NCBI RefSeq assembly: GCF_001269885.1
Contig: NZ_LHVH01000030.1
Coordinates: 1-64,000, forward strand
Source: Pseudomonas kilonensis
Lineage (GTDB): Bacteria > Pseudomonadota > Gammaproteobacteria > Pseudomonadales > Pseudomonadaceae
Direction of reading: 5' to 3'
DNA: 64,000 nt
Position numbers and translations under genes: made by a program
Part shown: positions 8,760 to 16,663 of the stretch, piece by piece
Position numbering within the stretch: position 1 is the first letter of the stretch
How the letters are laid out: each line of letters starts with the position of its first letter
The notes under the pieces: generated by a model
What the model was told of the DNA's origin: nothing
Databases searched by the model: none
Seen by the model: the letters and a program-made list of their open reading frames with translations, nothing else

Positions 8760-9959
8760 ATGTCAGATTCCCAGCGCCCCCTGGCGGTCACGCTGCAAGT
8801 CGTTTCCATCGTCCTGTTCACCTTCATCGGCTATCTGAATATCGGCATTCCCCTGGCCGTGCTGCCCGGGTTCGTCCACGGCGAACTGGGCTTCGGCGCG
8901 GTGATCGCCGGGTTGGTGATCAGCGTGCAATACCTGGCCACCCTGCTCAGTCGTCCTTACGCCGGGCGAATCATCGATAACCTGGGGAGCAAGCGCGCGG
9001 TGATGTTCGGCCTCGCCGGCTGCGGGCTGAGCGGTGTGTTCATGCTGGTGTCTGCCTGGACGTCCCACCTGCCCACGTTCAGTCTGATCAGCCTGCTGAT
9101 CGGTCGCCTGGTGCTCGGCAGCGCGGAAAGCCTGGTCGGTTCCGGTTCGATTGGCTGGGGCATCGGCCGAGTCGGCGCGGCGAATACCGCCAAAGTGATT
9201 TCCTGGAACGGTATCGCCAGTTACGGCGCGCTGGCGATCGGCGCACCGCTGGGGGTATGGCTGGTCAATGCGCTGGGACTGTGGAGCATGGGCGTGAGCA
9301 TTATCTTGCTCGGTTTGCTGGGGTTGGCATTGGCCTGGCGCAAAACCGCCGCGCCCATCGTCACTGGCGAACGCCTGCCGTTCATGCACGTACTGGGACG
9401 TGTGCTGCCACACGGCTGCGGCCTGGCCCTGGGTTCCATCGGGTTTGGCACCATCGCGACCTTCATCACCCTGTACTACGCCACCCAGCACTGGGACAAC
9501 GCCGTGCTGTGCCTGAGCCTGTTCGGCGCCAGCTTCATCGGCGCGCGCCTGCTGTTCGGCAACCTGATCAACCGTCTGGGTGGCTTTCGCGTGGCGATTG
9601 CCTGCCTGTCGGTGGAAACCCTGGGCCTGTTGCTGTTGTGGCTCGCACCGGATGCCCACTGGGCCCTGGCGGGCGCGGCGTTGAGCGGTTTCGGCTTTTC
9701 CCTGGTGTTTCCGGCGCTGGGCGTGGAAGCGGTCAACCTGGTGCCGGCCTCCAGCCGCGGGGCGGCGGTGGGCGCTTATTCACTGTTCATTGATTTGTCG
9801 CTGGGGATCACCGGACCGCTGGCCGGTGCGATTGCCGCCGGCTTCGGTTTTGCCTCGATCTTTCTGTTCGCCGCACTCGCGGCCCTGGGCGGGTTGGCAT
9901 TGAGCGTCTACCTGTACCGACAGGCGCCGAGGCATCGCCAGGAACGGGAGAAAAGCTAG
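8760..9959 (+). CDS. MFS transporter, YhhS-like
   Basis: Encodes 399 residues with twelve predicted membrane helices. It resembles E. coli YhhS along its length: an early FIGYLNIGIPLAVLPGFVHG, QYLATLLSRPYAGRIIDNLG as the loop 2-3 motif A region, VISWNGIASYGALAIGAPLG in the middle, and GFSLVFPALGVEAVNLVP near the C-terminus. YhhS relatives are proton-driven exporters with weakly defined substrates (arabinose and glyphosate have been suggested for the family). ATG 8760 is chosen over an upstream GTG at 8745. It overlaps the convergent arfB by four bases. Confidence 0.88.
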   Translation: MSDSQRPLAVTLQVVSIVLFTFIGYLNIGIPLAVLPGFVHGELGFGAVIAGLVISVQYLATLLSRPYAGRIIDNLGSKRAVMFGLAGCGLSGVFMLVSAWTSHLPTFSLISLLIGRLVLGSAESLVGSGSIGWGIGRVGAANTAKVISWNGIASYGALAIGAPLGVWLVNALGLWSMGVSIILLGLLGLALAWRKTAAPIVTGERLPFMHVLGRVLPHGCGLALGSIGFGTIATFITLYYATQHWDNAVLCLSLFGASFIGARLLFGNLINRLGGFRVAIACLSVETLGLLLLWLAPDAHWALAGAALSGFGFSLVFPALGVEAVNLVPASSRGAAVGAYSLFIDLSLGITGPLAGAIAAGFGFASIFLFAALAALGGLALSVYLYRQAPRHRQEREKS

Positions 9960-10369
9960 AAGTCCACCTTGCCGCGCCCGGCCTTGATCGAGCCGCGCTT
10001 GGTCTTGGATTCCAGGCGACGCTTTTTCGAACCCAGGGTCGGTTTGGTCGGACGGCGCTTCTTTTCGACCTTGGTGGCGCTGAGGATCAGTTCGCTCAGG
10101 CGCTCCAGGGCATCGGCCCGGTTCTGTTCCTGCGTGCGGTATTGCTGGGCCTTGATGATCAATACACCGTCGCTGGTAATGCGACTGTCGCGCAGCGCCA
10201 GCAGCCGCTCCTTGTAGAACTCGGGCAGCGACGAGGCCGGAATGTCGAAGCGCAAGTGCACGGCGCTGGAGACCTTGTTGACGTTCTGCCCCCCTGCCCC
10301 CTGGGCGCGGATGGCCGTCAGCTCGATCTCGGCGTCCGGGATGTGCACGGTGTTGGAAATGACCAGCAT
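9956..10369 (-). CDS. arfB: Alternative ribosome-rescue factor ArfB
   Basis: Encodes 137 residues. The catalytic GGQ motif sits in RAQGAGGQNVNKVSSAVHLR near residue 25-30. The C-terminal third is the expected disordered basic tail (KVEKKRRPTKPTLGSKKRR and beyond) that enters the empty mRNA channel of stalled ribosomes. The enzyme hydrolyses peptidyl-tRNA on non-stop ribosomes as a backup to tmRNA. Length matches E. coli YaeJ (140). It is not prfB, which would be more than twice as long. Confidence 0.95.
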   Translation of the reverse strand: MLVISNTVHIPDAEIELTAIRAQGAGGQNVNKVSSAVHLRFDIPASSLPEFYKERLLALRDSRITSDGVLIIKAQQYRTQEQNRADALERLSELILSATKVEKKRRPTKPTLGSKKRRLESKTKRGSIKAGRGKVDF

Positions 10370-10451
10370 GGAAAGTGTCCGGTATCAGGACCCACAGGAT
10401 ACCCGAAACAGCTGGAATGAAGATTGCGAGAGCCTGACCTGTGGAATTGGT

Positions 10452-10590
10452 CTGTGGGAGCAAGGCTTGCCCGCGATGCAGTCACCTCGGTGCAGCTGAT
10501 GGACCGAGGCGATGCCATCGCGGGCAAGCCTTGCTCCCACAGACCTTGTTCCCAGAGTTCTTGCTTCCAGAGTTCTTGCTTCCACAGGAT
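10452..10590. repeat. REPIN with short decayed tail repeats
   Basis: Two inverted REP arms (CTGTGGGAGCAAGGCTTGCC ... GGCAAGCCTTGCTCCCACAG, 10452-10543) are separated by ~45 bases. Directly after it three shortened copies of the arm end follow in tandem (CTTGTTCCCAGAGTT, CTTGCTTCCAGAGTT, CTTGCTTCCACAGGA). Confidence 0.9.
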
Positions 10591-10609
10591 TTGTGTCTTG
10601 CCTGAAACG

Positions 10610-10636
10610 ACAAACCCGGCACTTGGCCGGGTTTGT
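10610..10636 (-). terminator. Intrinsic terminator of aroP
   Basis: ACAAACCCGGC / GCCGGGTTTGT stem around ACTTG, lying 17 bases past the aroP stop. T-richness on the minus side is modest. Confidence 0.75.
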
Positions 10637-10652
10637 TGTATTTCAGGCTGGC

Positions 10653-12074
10653 TTACTTGGCAGCAGCCGCCACCGCCAGTTCATGCCGGGCACTGCGCTT
10701 GTTCTTGATCACGTAGCACACCCACATGAACACCACCCACACCGGAATCGCATAGACCGATACCTGGATGCCGGGGATCAGCAGCATCACGCCCAGGATG
10801 AACACCACGAACGCCAGGCAGAGGTAGTTGCCGTACGGGTACCACAGCGCCTTGAACAGCGGCGTCTGGTGGGTCTGGTTCATGTGCTGGCGGAACTTGA
10901 AGTGCGAGTAGCTGATCATTGCCCAGTTGATCACCAGGGTCGCGACCACCAGCGACATCAGCAACTCCAGCGCATGTTGCGGGATCAGGTAATTCAACAG
11001 CACCGCCACCAGCGTGACCGCCGCCGAGGCGAGGATCGAACGCACCGGCACGCCGCGCTTGTCGATCTTGGACAAGGCCTTGGGTGCATCGCCCTGCTCG
11101 GCCATGCCCAGCAACATGCGGCTGTTGCAATAGGTGCCGCTGTTGTACACCGACAGCGCGGCGGTCAGCACGACGAAGTTGAGGATATGCGCCGCGGTGT
11201 TGCTACCCAGCATCGAGAACACCTGCACGAACGGGCTGCCGCTGTAGGCGTCGCCGGAAGCGTTGAGTGTGGTCAGCAGGCTGTCCCAAGGGGTCAGGGA
11301 CAACAGCACCACGAGCGCACCGATGTAGAAAATCAGGATCCGGTAGATCACCTGGTTGATGGCCTTGGGAATCACGGTTTTCGGTTTATCGGCCTCGGCG
11401 GCGGTGAAACCGAGCATTTCCAGGCCACCGAAGGAGAACATGATGATCGCCATGGCCATCACCAGCCCGCTGACGCCGTTGGGGAAAAACCCACCGTGGG
11501 ACCACAGGTTGGTCACCGACGCTTGCGGCCCGCCGTCGCCACTGACCAGCAAATAGCTGCCCAGGGCAATCATGCCGACAATCGCCACGACCTTGATGAT
11601 CGCGAACCAGAACTCGGCCTCGCCAAAGACTTTGACGTTGGCCAGGTTGATGACGTTGATCAGGATGAAAAACGCCGCCGCGGACACCCAGGTCGGAATG
11701 TCCGGGGCCCAGTAATGGATGTACTTGCCGACTGCAGTCAGTTCGGACATGCCCACCAGGATGTAGAGAATCCAGCAGTTCCAACCCGACAGGAACCCGG
11801 CGAAACCGCCCCAGTACTTATGGGCAAAGTGGCTGAAGGAACCGGCCACCGGCTCTTCGACGATCATTTCGCCCAACTGGCGCATGATCATGAAGGCGAT
11901 GAAGCCGCAGATGGCGTAGCCCAGGATCATCGACGGGCCGGCTGATTTCAGCACCCCCGCCGAGCCGAGGAACAGGCCGGTACCGATCGCGCCACCGAGG
12001 GCGATCAGTTGAATGTGGCGATTTTTCAGGCCGCGTTTCAGCTCGCCCGAATGGGTATTTTCTACAGCGGTCAT
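10653..12074 (-). CDS. aroP: AroP-like aromatic amino acid permease
   Basis: Encodes 473 residues with twelve membrane helices of the APC/AAT family. It matches E. coli AroP almost from the start: GELKRGLKNRHIQLIALGGA, then IGTGLFLGSAGVLKSAGP, later EEPVAGSFSHFAHKYWGGFA and LSVYNSGTYCNSRMLLGMA. AroP imports phenylalanine, tyrosine and tryptophan with protons across the inner membrane. Related permeases (PheP, ProY, LysP) share much of this, so substrate choice is the least certain part. AGGTGA precedes the ATG. It is a single-gene unit with its own terminator. Confidence 0.85.
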   Translation of the reverse strand: MTAVENTHSGELKRGLKNRHIQLIALGGAIGTGLFLGSAGVLKSAGPSMILGYAICGFIAFMIMRQLGEMIVEEPVAGSFSHFAHKYWGGFAGFLSGWNCWILYILVGMSELTAVGKYIHYWAPDIPTWVSAAAFFILINVINLANVKVFGEAEFWFAIIKVVAIVGMIALGSYLLVSGDGGPQASVTNLWSHGGFFPNGVSGLVMAMAIIMFSFGGLEMLGFTAAEADKPKTVIPKAINQVIYRILIFYIGALVVLLSLTPWDSLLTTLNASGDAYSGSPFVQVFSMLGSNTAAHILNFVVLTAALSVYNSGTYCNSRMLLGMAEQGDAPKALSKIDKRGVPVRSILASAAVTLVAVLLNYLIPQHALELLMSLVVATLVINWAMISYSHFKFRQHMNQTHQTPLFKALWYPYGNYLCLAFVVFILGVMLLIPGIQVSVYAIPVWVVFMWVCYVIKNKRSARHELAVAAAAK

Positions 12075-12481
12075 GCGTCACCTATTTGTTTTTATCTGTG
12101 ACGAAATCGAACCCGACACGTTTGTGGCGTGGCGGAGTGAACAAGGCGGATAACCTTGAAAATGCGTGGGTACGCGAAGGGTCACAGTAAAACGCCGCGC
12201 ATTGTACACTGCGGCCCTCCTGCTGCCAGACACCACCGGATCAGCGTCTCCCCCCGCACTTCAGGTATGGCCCGCATCTGACCCTTCCCGTTGGCCTGAA
12301 ACAAGCGCTGCGAAGTATCAAAAAACGCGTCAAACCGGGGCCCTCGGCAGCTTTTTCTTACAGCCACCCTAAACGCCGATAGCGGCCCGTTCACAAGGCA
12401 AAAATCGTCAGCATTCCTTTACGGTGCGTAACGCAAACTTTCCAAAGAGGAAATTTCCGTAGGCTGACTGCAAATTGACGG

Positions 12482-12495
12482 TAGGTAGCTACCTA
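12482..12495. promoter_or_regulatory. 14-bp perfect palindrome TAGGTAGCTACCTA
   Basis: A self-complementary 14-mer at the edge of the A/T-rich block, about 240 bases upstream of the peptide gene. Its symmetry suggests a dimeric regulator site. No regulator gene lies next to it. Confidence 0.35.
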
Positions 12496-12497
12496 TT

Positions 12498-12528
12498 TAA
12501 AAAAACACCCAGGCGGCTGTTTTTGAAT
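12498..12528. terminator. Possible bidirectional terminator hairpin
   Basis: AAACACCC and GGCTGTTT pair (one mismatch) around AGGC, preceded by seven A and followed by TTTTTG. No annotated gene ends here, so if real it would end an unannotated transcript. Confidence 0.4.
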
Positions 12529-12733
12529 GAGTAATGTTGTCACTGAAAATGGAACAAAAAGTTCATACAAAAAAAATAAAAATTATTTTTTTGCAATCCA
12601 AAAAACCCTCGACTAGGTTTCCACCGACTTGCCAAGGCATCGTGCCGACAAGTTCTGCGGTGCCGTTGCCGGCCTGTTTCCATTCGCCGAATCGACCCGC
12701 AAATTTCCGTAAAAGTCATCTAGGAGATTCACT

Positions 12734-12871
12734 ATGCAAGCACTGGACAAAGACTTGGAAACCGAACTGCAACTGGACGAATGGTTTGAAGCCCCAACCC
12801 ATGAAGCCGCCGTTGAAATGATGCAGGCCGACGCCGTCGTTCCGTTCGGCACGGCGATGTGGCCTCTGTAG
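12734..12871 (+). CDS. 45-aa peptide, possible modified-peptide precursor
   Basis: An open frame of 45 codons follows a strong TAGGAG ribosome-binding site seven bases upstream. The peptide has an acidic front half (MQALDKDLETELQLDEWFEA), a middle PTHEAAVEMMQADAV, and an uncharged C-terminal end (VPFGTAMWPL). Acidic leader plus short hydrophobic core is the build of many ribosomally made modified peptides, though it has no Cys and only one Thr and one Trp in the core. The next gene, 93 bases on, encodes an M29-peptidase relative. I do not recognise the peptide; its precursor role is inference. Confidence 0.65.
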   Translation: MQALDKDLETELQLDEWFEAPTHEAAVEMMQADAVVPFGTAMWPL

Positions 12872-12964
12872 GCACCGCCCGGCGGAGGCGATCCGGCCGG
12901 TCGACTCCGCCACTAGTTGCCGGCTGTCAGGGACGTTAAATGAACTTGTCAGGGAAGAAAAAGC

Positions 12965-13930
12965 ATGGACACACAACGAGCCATCTCACATTTCCTTTAC
13001 TACCTCGAACACCATCCCGCCCTGGCCGGCATCCAACCCGCCAAGGTGTTGCTCGGCCATACCGCTGACTACGAAGCGCTGACCGGCGCCATTGCCGAGC
13101 AGGCGGGCAGCGGCTCGCCCTTCCGGTTCAGCGCCATGCGCCTGGACCTTGAACCCACGGAACGCCTGTCCAAGGCCATTGCCGACAGCGATCTGTATAT
13201 TTTCTTCTACGACTCCTCCACCTTGCCCAACCCTCGCCCCGACGGCCCGGACTTTGTCCGCGCGCTGCAAGGCGTGATGGCCGACAACTGGAAGAAATCA
13301 CTGCTGTTCAAGGACTACGGCGACTACTTCTACGACACCTTCAGCGTGATTCCCCAGCGTATCGCCGGGCTCAACAGTCACCTGATCCGGCGCATGTCCC
13401 AGGCGACGACCTTGAGTTTCCAGGATGACCACGGTTCGTATTTCGACACCGCCCTGGGCGGCGTGAAAAAATGGACCGACATCAACGGCCTCGGCAACTA
13501 CGACCTGGCCCCCGGCGAAATCGCCACCCACAGCGACACCATCAATGGCCGAGTGAATTTCGTCGGCACCTTCCTGAGCACCATCCCGTTCGCGCGCAAA
13601 TACGGCGTGCTGCAATCGCCGCTGGAGCTGTGGATCGAAGACTCCACCATCCAGAAAATCGCCACCGACGTACCGGGCCTGGAGCACGACTTCAACAAAT
13701 ACCTGGACGCCAACCCGTCCAACCGCCGCATCGAGGAACTGGGGATTGGCACCAACGAAGGGGTCAAGAGCCTGTACGCCCGCAATGCCGGTTTCGAAGA
13801 ACGGCATTGCGGCCTACACCTGGGGCTCGGCGGCGGGGCCAAGGGCAGCCATCACCTGGATCTGATTTTCGAGAAGGGGATGTTGGCGCTGGATAATGAG
13901 CCGATGTTTGATGGGCGGTTTGTGCTTTAG
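12965..13930 (+). CDS. M29-like metalloaminopeptidase homologue
   Basis: Encodes 321 residues, shorter than the usual ~410 of M29 (AmpS/AmpT) enzymes. The C-terminal half carries family landmarks: LAPGEIATHSDTINGRVNF with a putative ligand Glu at 185, RRIEELGIGTNEG (Glu 258), CGLHLGLGGG (His 285) and SHHLDLIF (His 297, Asp 299), matching the Glu/Glu/His/His/Asp set of the two-metal site as I know it. The N-terminal half is divergent. There is no signal peptide. It follows the 45-aa peptide gene and probably shares its transcript, so it may process that peptide. A non-peptidase role on the same fold is possible. Confidence 0.65.
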   Translation: MDTQRAISHFLYYLEHHPALAGIQPAKVLLGHTADYEALTGAIAEQAGSGSPFRFSAMRLDLEPTERLSKAIADSDLYIFFYDSSTLPNPRPDGPDFVRALQGVMADNWKKSLLFKDYGDYFYDTFSVIPQRIAGLNSHLIRRMSQATTLSFQDDHGSYFDTALGGVKKWTDINGLGNYDLAPGEIATHSDTINGRVNFVGTFLSTIPFARKYGVLQSPLELWIEDSTIQKIATDVPGLEHDFNKYLDANPSNRRIEELGIGTNEGVKSLYARNAGFEERHCGLHLGLGGGAKGSHHLDLIFEKGMLALDNEPMFDGRFVL

Positions 13931-13952
13931 AGGTGGCTGCGAGGCTACTGGC

Positions 13953-14050
13953 CTCTTCGCGAGCAGGCTCGCTCCCACACTGGATCGCCGGTGATCACAA
14001 ATGCTATGTCCACTGAAGATCAAATGTGGGAGCGGGCTTGCTCGCGAAGG
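13953..14050. repeat. REP pair in inverse arrangement
   Basis: TTCGCGAGCAGGCTCGCTCC then, after about 50 bases, GGGAGCGGGCTTGCTCGCGA. The GTGGGAGC ends face inward here, opposite to the other REPINs in the window. Confidence 0.85.
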
Positions 14051-14087
14051 CGGACTCACCTGCGCCCCATCACTAAAGCCTGCTCAA

Positions 14088-14120
14088 AAAAAACGCCAAC
14101 CCGAAGGTTGGCGTTTTTCA
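14088..14120 (-). terminator. Intrinsic terminator of rluB
   Basis: AACGCCAACC / GGTTGGCGTT stem with CGAA loop; an A-run on the plus strand gives the T-run for the minus transcript, about 15 bases past the rluB stop. Confidence 0.9.
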
Positions 14121-14134
14121 TGGGCGGCTGCCGA

Positions 14135-15370
14135 TCACTCCGGCTTACGACGCCCAAACCCCGGACGCTGTCCCGAACCTGCCGGTGCACCACGGCGTTT
14201 ACCCGATGGCGCATCGCGGTCGGCCAGGATGATACCCGGGCGTTTTTTCGGCGCTGGCTTGGCCGGGCGCTTGGTGTCGACCGGGCGATCGGCGACTGGC
14301 GTACCGCGACCAGCCGGGGCACCGCGACCTTCGCCGCGCTCAGTGCGACCATTGGCCGGACGCGGCGTGCGTGGACCCCGCTCGCCGTCCTGACGGGGTG
14401 CAGGCTTGCGGGCCGGGCGTTCGCCTTCGATCTGCGGCTCGCGCGAAGGACGCGGGCCAGTCGGCGCACCTTCAGCAGCCGGACGCAGCGTACGCACGCG
14501 CTCGGTCTTGCCCATCGGGCGCGAGGATTTACGCTGCATCCGCTCCAGCTTGTCCTTGCTCTTGGCGGTCATCTGCGGCATTGCCACCGGCTTGAGGCCC
14601 ACTTCGGCCGCCAGGATGTCGACTTCGTACTGGCTCATTTCGCGCCAGCGGCCCATCGGCAGGTCGGAGTTGAGGAACACCGGGCCGAAACGCACGCGCT
14701 TCAGGCGGCTGACCACCAGCCCCTGGGATTCCCACAAACGCCGCACTTCACGGTTACGGCCTTCCATCACCACGCAGTGGTACCAGTGGTTGAAACCTTC
14801 ACCGCCAGGCGCCTGCTTGATGTCGGTGAAACGCGCCGGGCCGTCTTCCAGCACAACGCCGGCCTTGAGACGCTCGATCATCTCGTCGTCGACTTCGCCA
14901 CGCACACGCACGGCGTATTCGCGGTCCATCTCGTAGGACGGGTGCATCAAGCGGTTGGCCAGTTCACCGTCGGTGGTAAACATCAGCAAACCGGTGGTGT
15001 TGATGTCCAGGCGACCGATGTTGATCCAGCGGCCTTCTTTGGGACGCGGCATCTTGTCGAACACCGTCGGACGGCCTTCCGGGTCGTCACGGGTGCAGAT
15101 CTCGCCGTCGGGTTTGTTGTACATGATCACGCGGCGCACCGTTTCGGCGGCCTCTTCGCGCTTGATCACCTTGCCATCGATGGTGATGGCGTCGTGCATG
15201 TCGACACGCAGGCCCAAGGTGGCATCTTTGCCGTTGACCTTGATCCGGCCCTGGGTGATCCAGGCTTCCACGTCACGGCGCGAGCCGACGCCGATACGGG
15301 CGAGGACTTTTTGCAGCTTCTCGCCTGCTGGGCCGATTTCCTGGCTGTCGTTCTGGTCTTGGTCTTTCAT
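14135..15370 (-). CDS. rluB: 23S rRNA pseudouridine(2605) synthase
   Basis: Encodes 411 residues. The start at 15370 follows GGAGGTGCCCAGA. An N-terminal S4 RNA-binding domain (EKLQKVLARIGVGSRRDVEA) is followed by the RsuA/RluB catalytic domain, with the catalytic Asp in GRLDINTTGLLMFTTDGELA and RNREVRRLWESQGL near the end. It modifies U2605 of 23S rRNA. About 150 C-terminal residues form an Arg/Pro/Gly-rich disordered tail (RPARKPAPRQDGERGPRTPR and more), longer than in E. coli RluB (291 aa). It is the last gene of the rnaAM-yciO-scpA-scpB-rluB run, after a REPIN in the scpB-rluB gap. Confidence 0.93.
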   Translation of the reverse strand: MKDQDQNDSQEIGPAGEKLQKVLARIGVGSRRDVEAWITQGRIKVNGKDATLGLRVDMHDAITIDGKVIKREEAAETVRRVIMYNKPDGEICTRDDPEGRPTVFDKMPRPKEGRWINIGRLDINTTGLLMFTTDGELANRLMHPSYEMDREYAVRVRGEVDDEMIERLKAGVVLEDGPARFTDIKQAPGGEGFNHWYHCVVMEGRNREVRRLWESQGLVVSRLKRVRFGPVFLNSDLPMGRWREMSQYEVDILAAEVGLKPVAMPQMTAKSKDKLERMQRKSSRPMGKTERVRTLRPAAEGAPTGPRPSREPQIEGERPARKPAPRQDGERGPRTPRPANGRTERGEGRGAPAGRGTPVADRPVDTKRPAKPAPKKRPGIILADRDAPSGKRRGAPAGSGQRPGFGRRKPE

Positions 15371-15574
15371 TCTGGGCACCTCCCGGTGTGGTCGGGTCAG
15401 GCTTGGCCTGACGCTTTGAAAACGGGTCTTCGACGAAGGGATCGCCAAAGGGTCGCGAATCATACGCTCGTTGAGGCGATTGCGCATCAGAGACTAGCTG
15501 ATCAACCAGCGCCCGGCGCTTTTTCCGCCGACCGGTGGCTCCCGGTTGGCGCTCATGATGCATTGCATCATCCA

Positions 15575-15663
15575 TGTGGGAGCGGGCTTGCTCGCGAAGA
15601 GGGCGTGTCAGGTTAATCAGTGCTAGCTGACCCACCGCCTTCGCGAGCAAGCCCGCTCCCACA
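15575..15663. repeat. REPIN between scpB and rluB
   Basis: TGTGGGAGCGGGCTTGCTCG and CGAGCAAGCCCGCTCCCACA arms separated by about 50 bases, inside a presumed operon. Confidence 0.92.
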
Positions 15664-15704
15664 GGAGTTGTGGTGAATCAGCAATATCGGCGACAAAAAT
15701 CGGA

Positions 15705-16652
15705 TCAATCGTCGAACTGGCGCCGTTCGTTTTCAATCGCTTCAGCCAAGGCCCGGGCTTCGGCTTCTTCGTCGCTCAGTTCCGGCTCGGGTTCGCGTGG
15801 TTCAAGGGCGGCGACGGCGGCCAGCAGTTTTTCCCGGGCTTCGGCAACGCCGAGGATATCTTCTTCCGGCTCTGGCTCAGGTTCCGACTCGCTGTCAGGC
15901 TCTGGCAACTCATCCGACTCATCCTCAGGCCCCGGCCCCTCACGCAGCAGGTCATCGAAATCGGTCTTCAAGCCCTCCTCCATGGTGTCCAGCTCCAGCA
16001 ACAACGAGTGGAAACTGGTCTCTTCCTTCGGTTCCTCAGGCTCGGCACTGGCATCGGCCAATTCCTGCAGACCCTGGGGCACCGGGGCGTCGTCGAACTC
16101 CAGCATCGGTTCGGGTTCCAGCTCCCGCAGTTCGGCCAGCGGCGGCAGGTCATCCAGGTTCTTCAGGTTGAAGTGATCGAGAAAGGCCTTGGTGGTGGCG
16201 AACATCGCCGGTTTGCCCGGCACATCGCGATAGCCGACGACGCGGATCCACTCGCGCTCCAACAGCGTCTTGACGATATGGCTGTTGACCGCCACGCCGC
16301 GCACATCTTCGATCTCGCCGCGGGTGATCGGTTGGCGATAGGCAATCAATGCCATGGTTTCGAGCATGGCGCGGGAGTAGCGCTGCGGCCGCTCCTCCCA
16401 CAGGCGCCCGACCCATGGCGCAAACTTCTCGCGGATCTGCAGGCGATAACCGGACGCCACTTCCTTGAGTTCGAAGGCCCGCCCCTCGCAGGACTTGCCC
16501 AACAGCGTCAGGGCTTTCTTGAATACGGCCGGCTCAGGCCGCTCGCCTTCTTCGAAAAGTTCGAACAAGCGCTCCATTGATTGCGGCTTTCCCGAGGCCA
16601 ACAGGAAAGCTTCAAGCAAGGGGGCCAGCTCGCGGGGTTCAGTCAGATTCAT
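15705..16652 (-). CDS. scpB: Segregation and condensation protein B
   Basis: Encodes 315 residues. Residues 1-185 carry the two winged-helix domains of ScpB (ELAPLLEAFLLASGKPQSME; YSRAMLETMALIAYRQPITR; GEIEDVRGVAVNSHIVKTLL). The remaining ~130 residues are a very acidic, Glu/Pro-rich tail (EPEPEPEEDILGVAEAREKL and similar), typical of pseudomonads but absent from shorter ScpB proteins. ScpB forms the SMC-ScpAB condensin, which acts beside MksBEF in this genus. The gene begins 11 bases after scpA and is almost certainly co-transcribed. Confidence 0.93.
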   Translation of the reverse strand: MNLTEPRELAPLLEAFLLASGKPQSMERLFELFEEGERPEPAVFKKALTLLGKSCEGRAFELKEVASGYRLQIREKFAPWVGRLWEERPQRYSRAMLETMALIAYRQPITRGEIEDVRGVAVNSHIVKTLLEREWIRVVGYRDVPGKPAMFATTKAFLDHFNLKNLDDLPPLAELRELEPEPMLEFDDAPVPQGLQELADASAEPEEPKEETSFHSLLLELDTMEEGLKTDFDDLLREGPGPEDESDELPEPDSESEPEPEPEEDILGVAEAREKLLAAVAALEPREPEPELSDEEAEARALAEAIENERRQFDD

Positions 16653-16663
16653 TGATTTGCTCG

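Larger units (their letters stand above)
12075..12733. other. Long intergenic region, aroP / peptide gene
   Basis: About 660 bases without a convincing gene. The aroP half (12075-12400) is G+C-rich; the other half is strikingly A/T-rich (12480-12612, with long A and T runs). The region contains the palindrome and hairpin listed separately. It must hold the promoters of aroP and the small peptide gene; a small RNA between about 12380 and 12525 is possible but unproven. Confidence 0.5.

Noticed and set aside
10512..11945. 477-codon frame antisense to aroP
   Set aside because: His/Gln/Arg-rich translation typical of antisense to a membrane protein.
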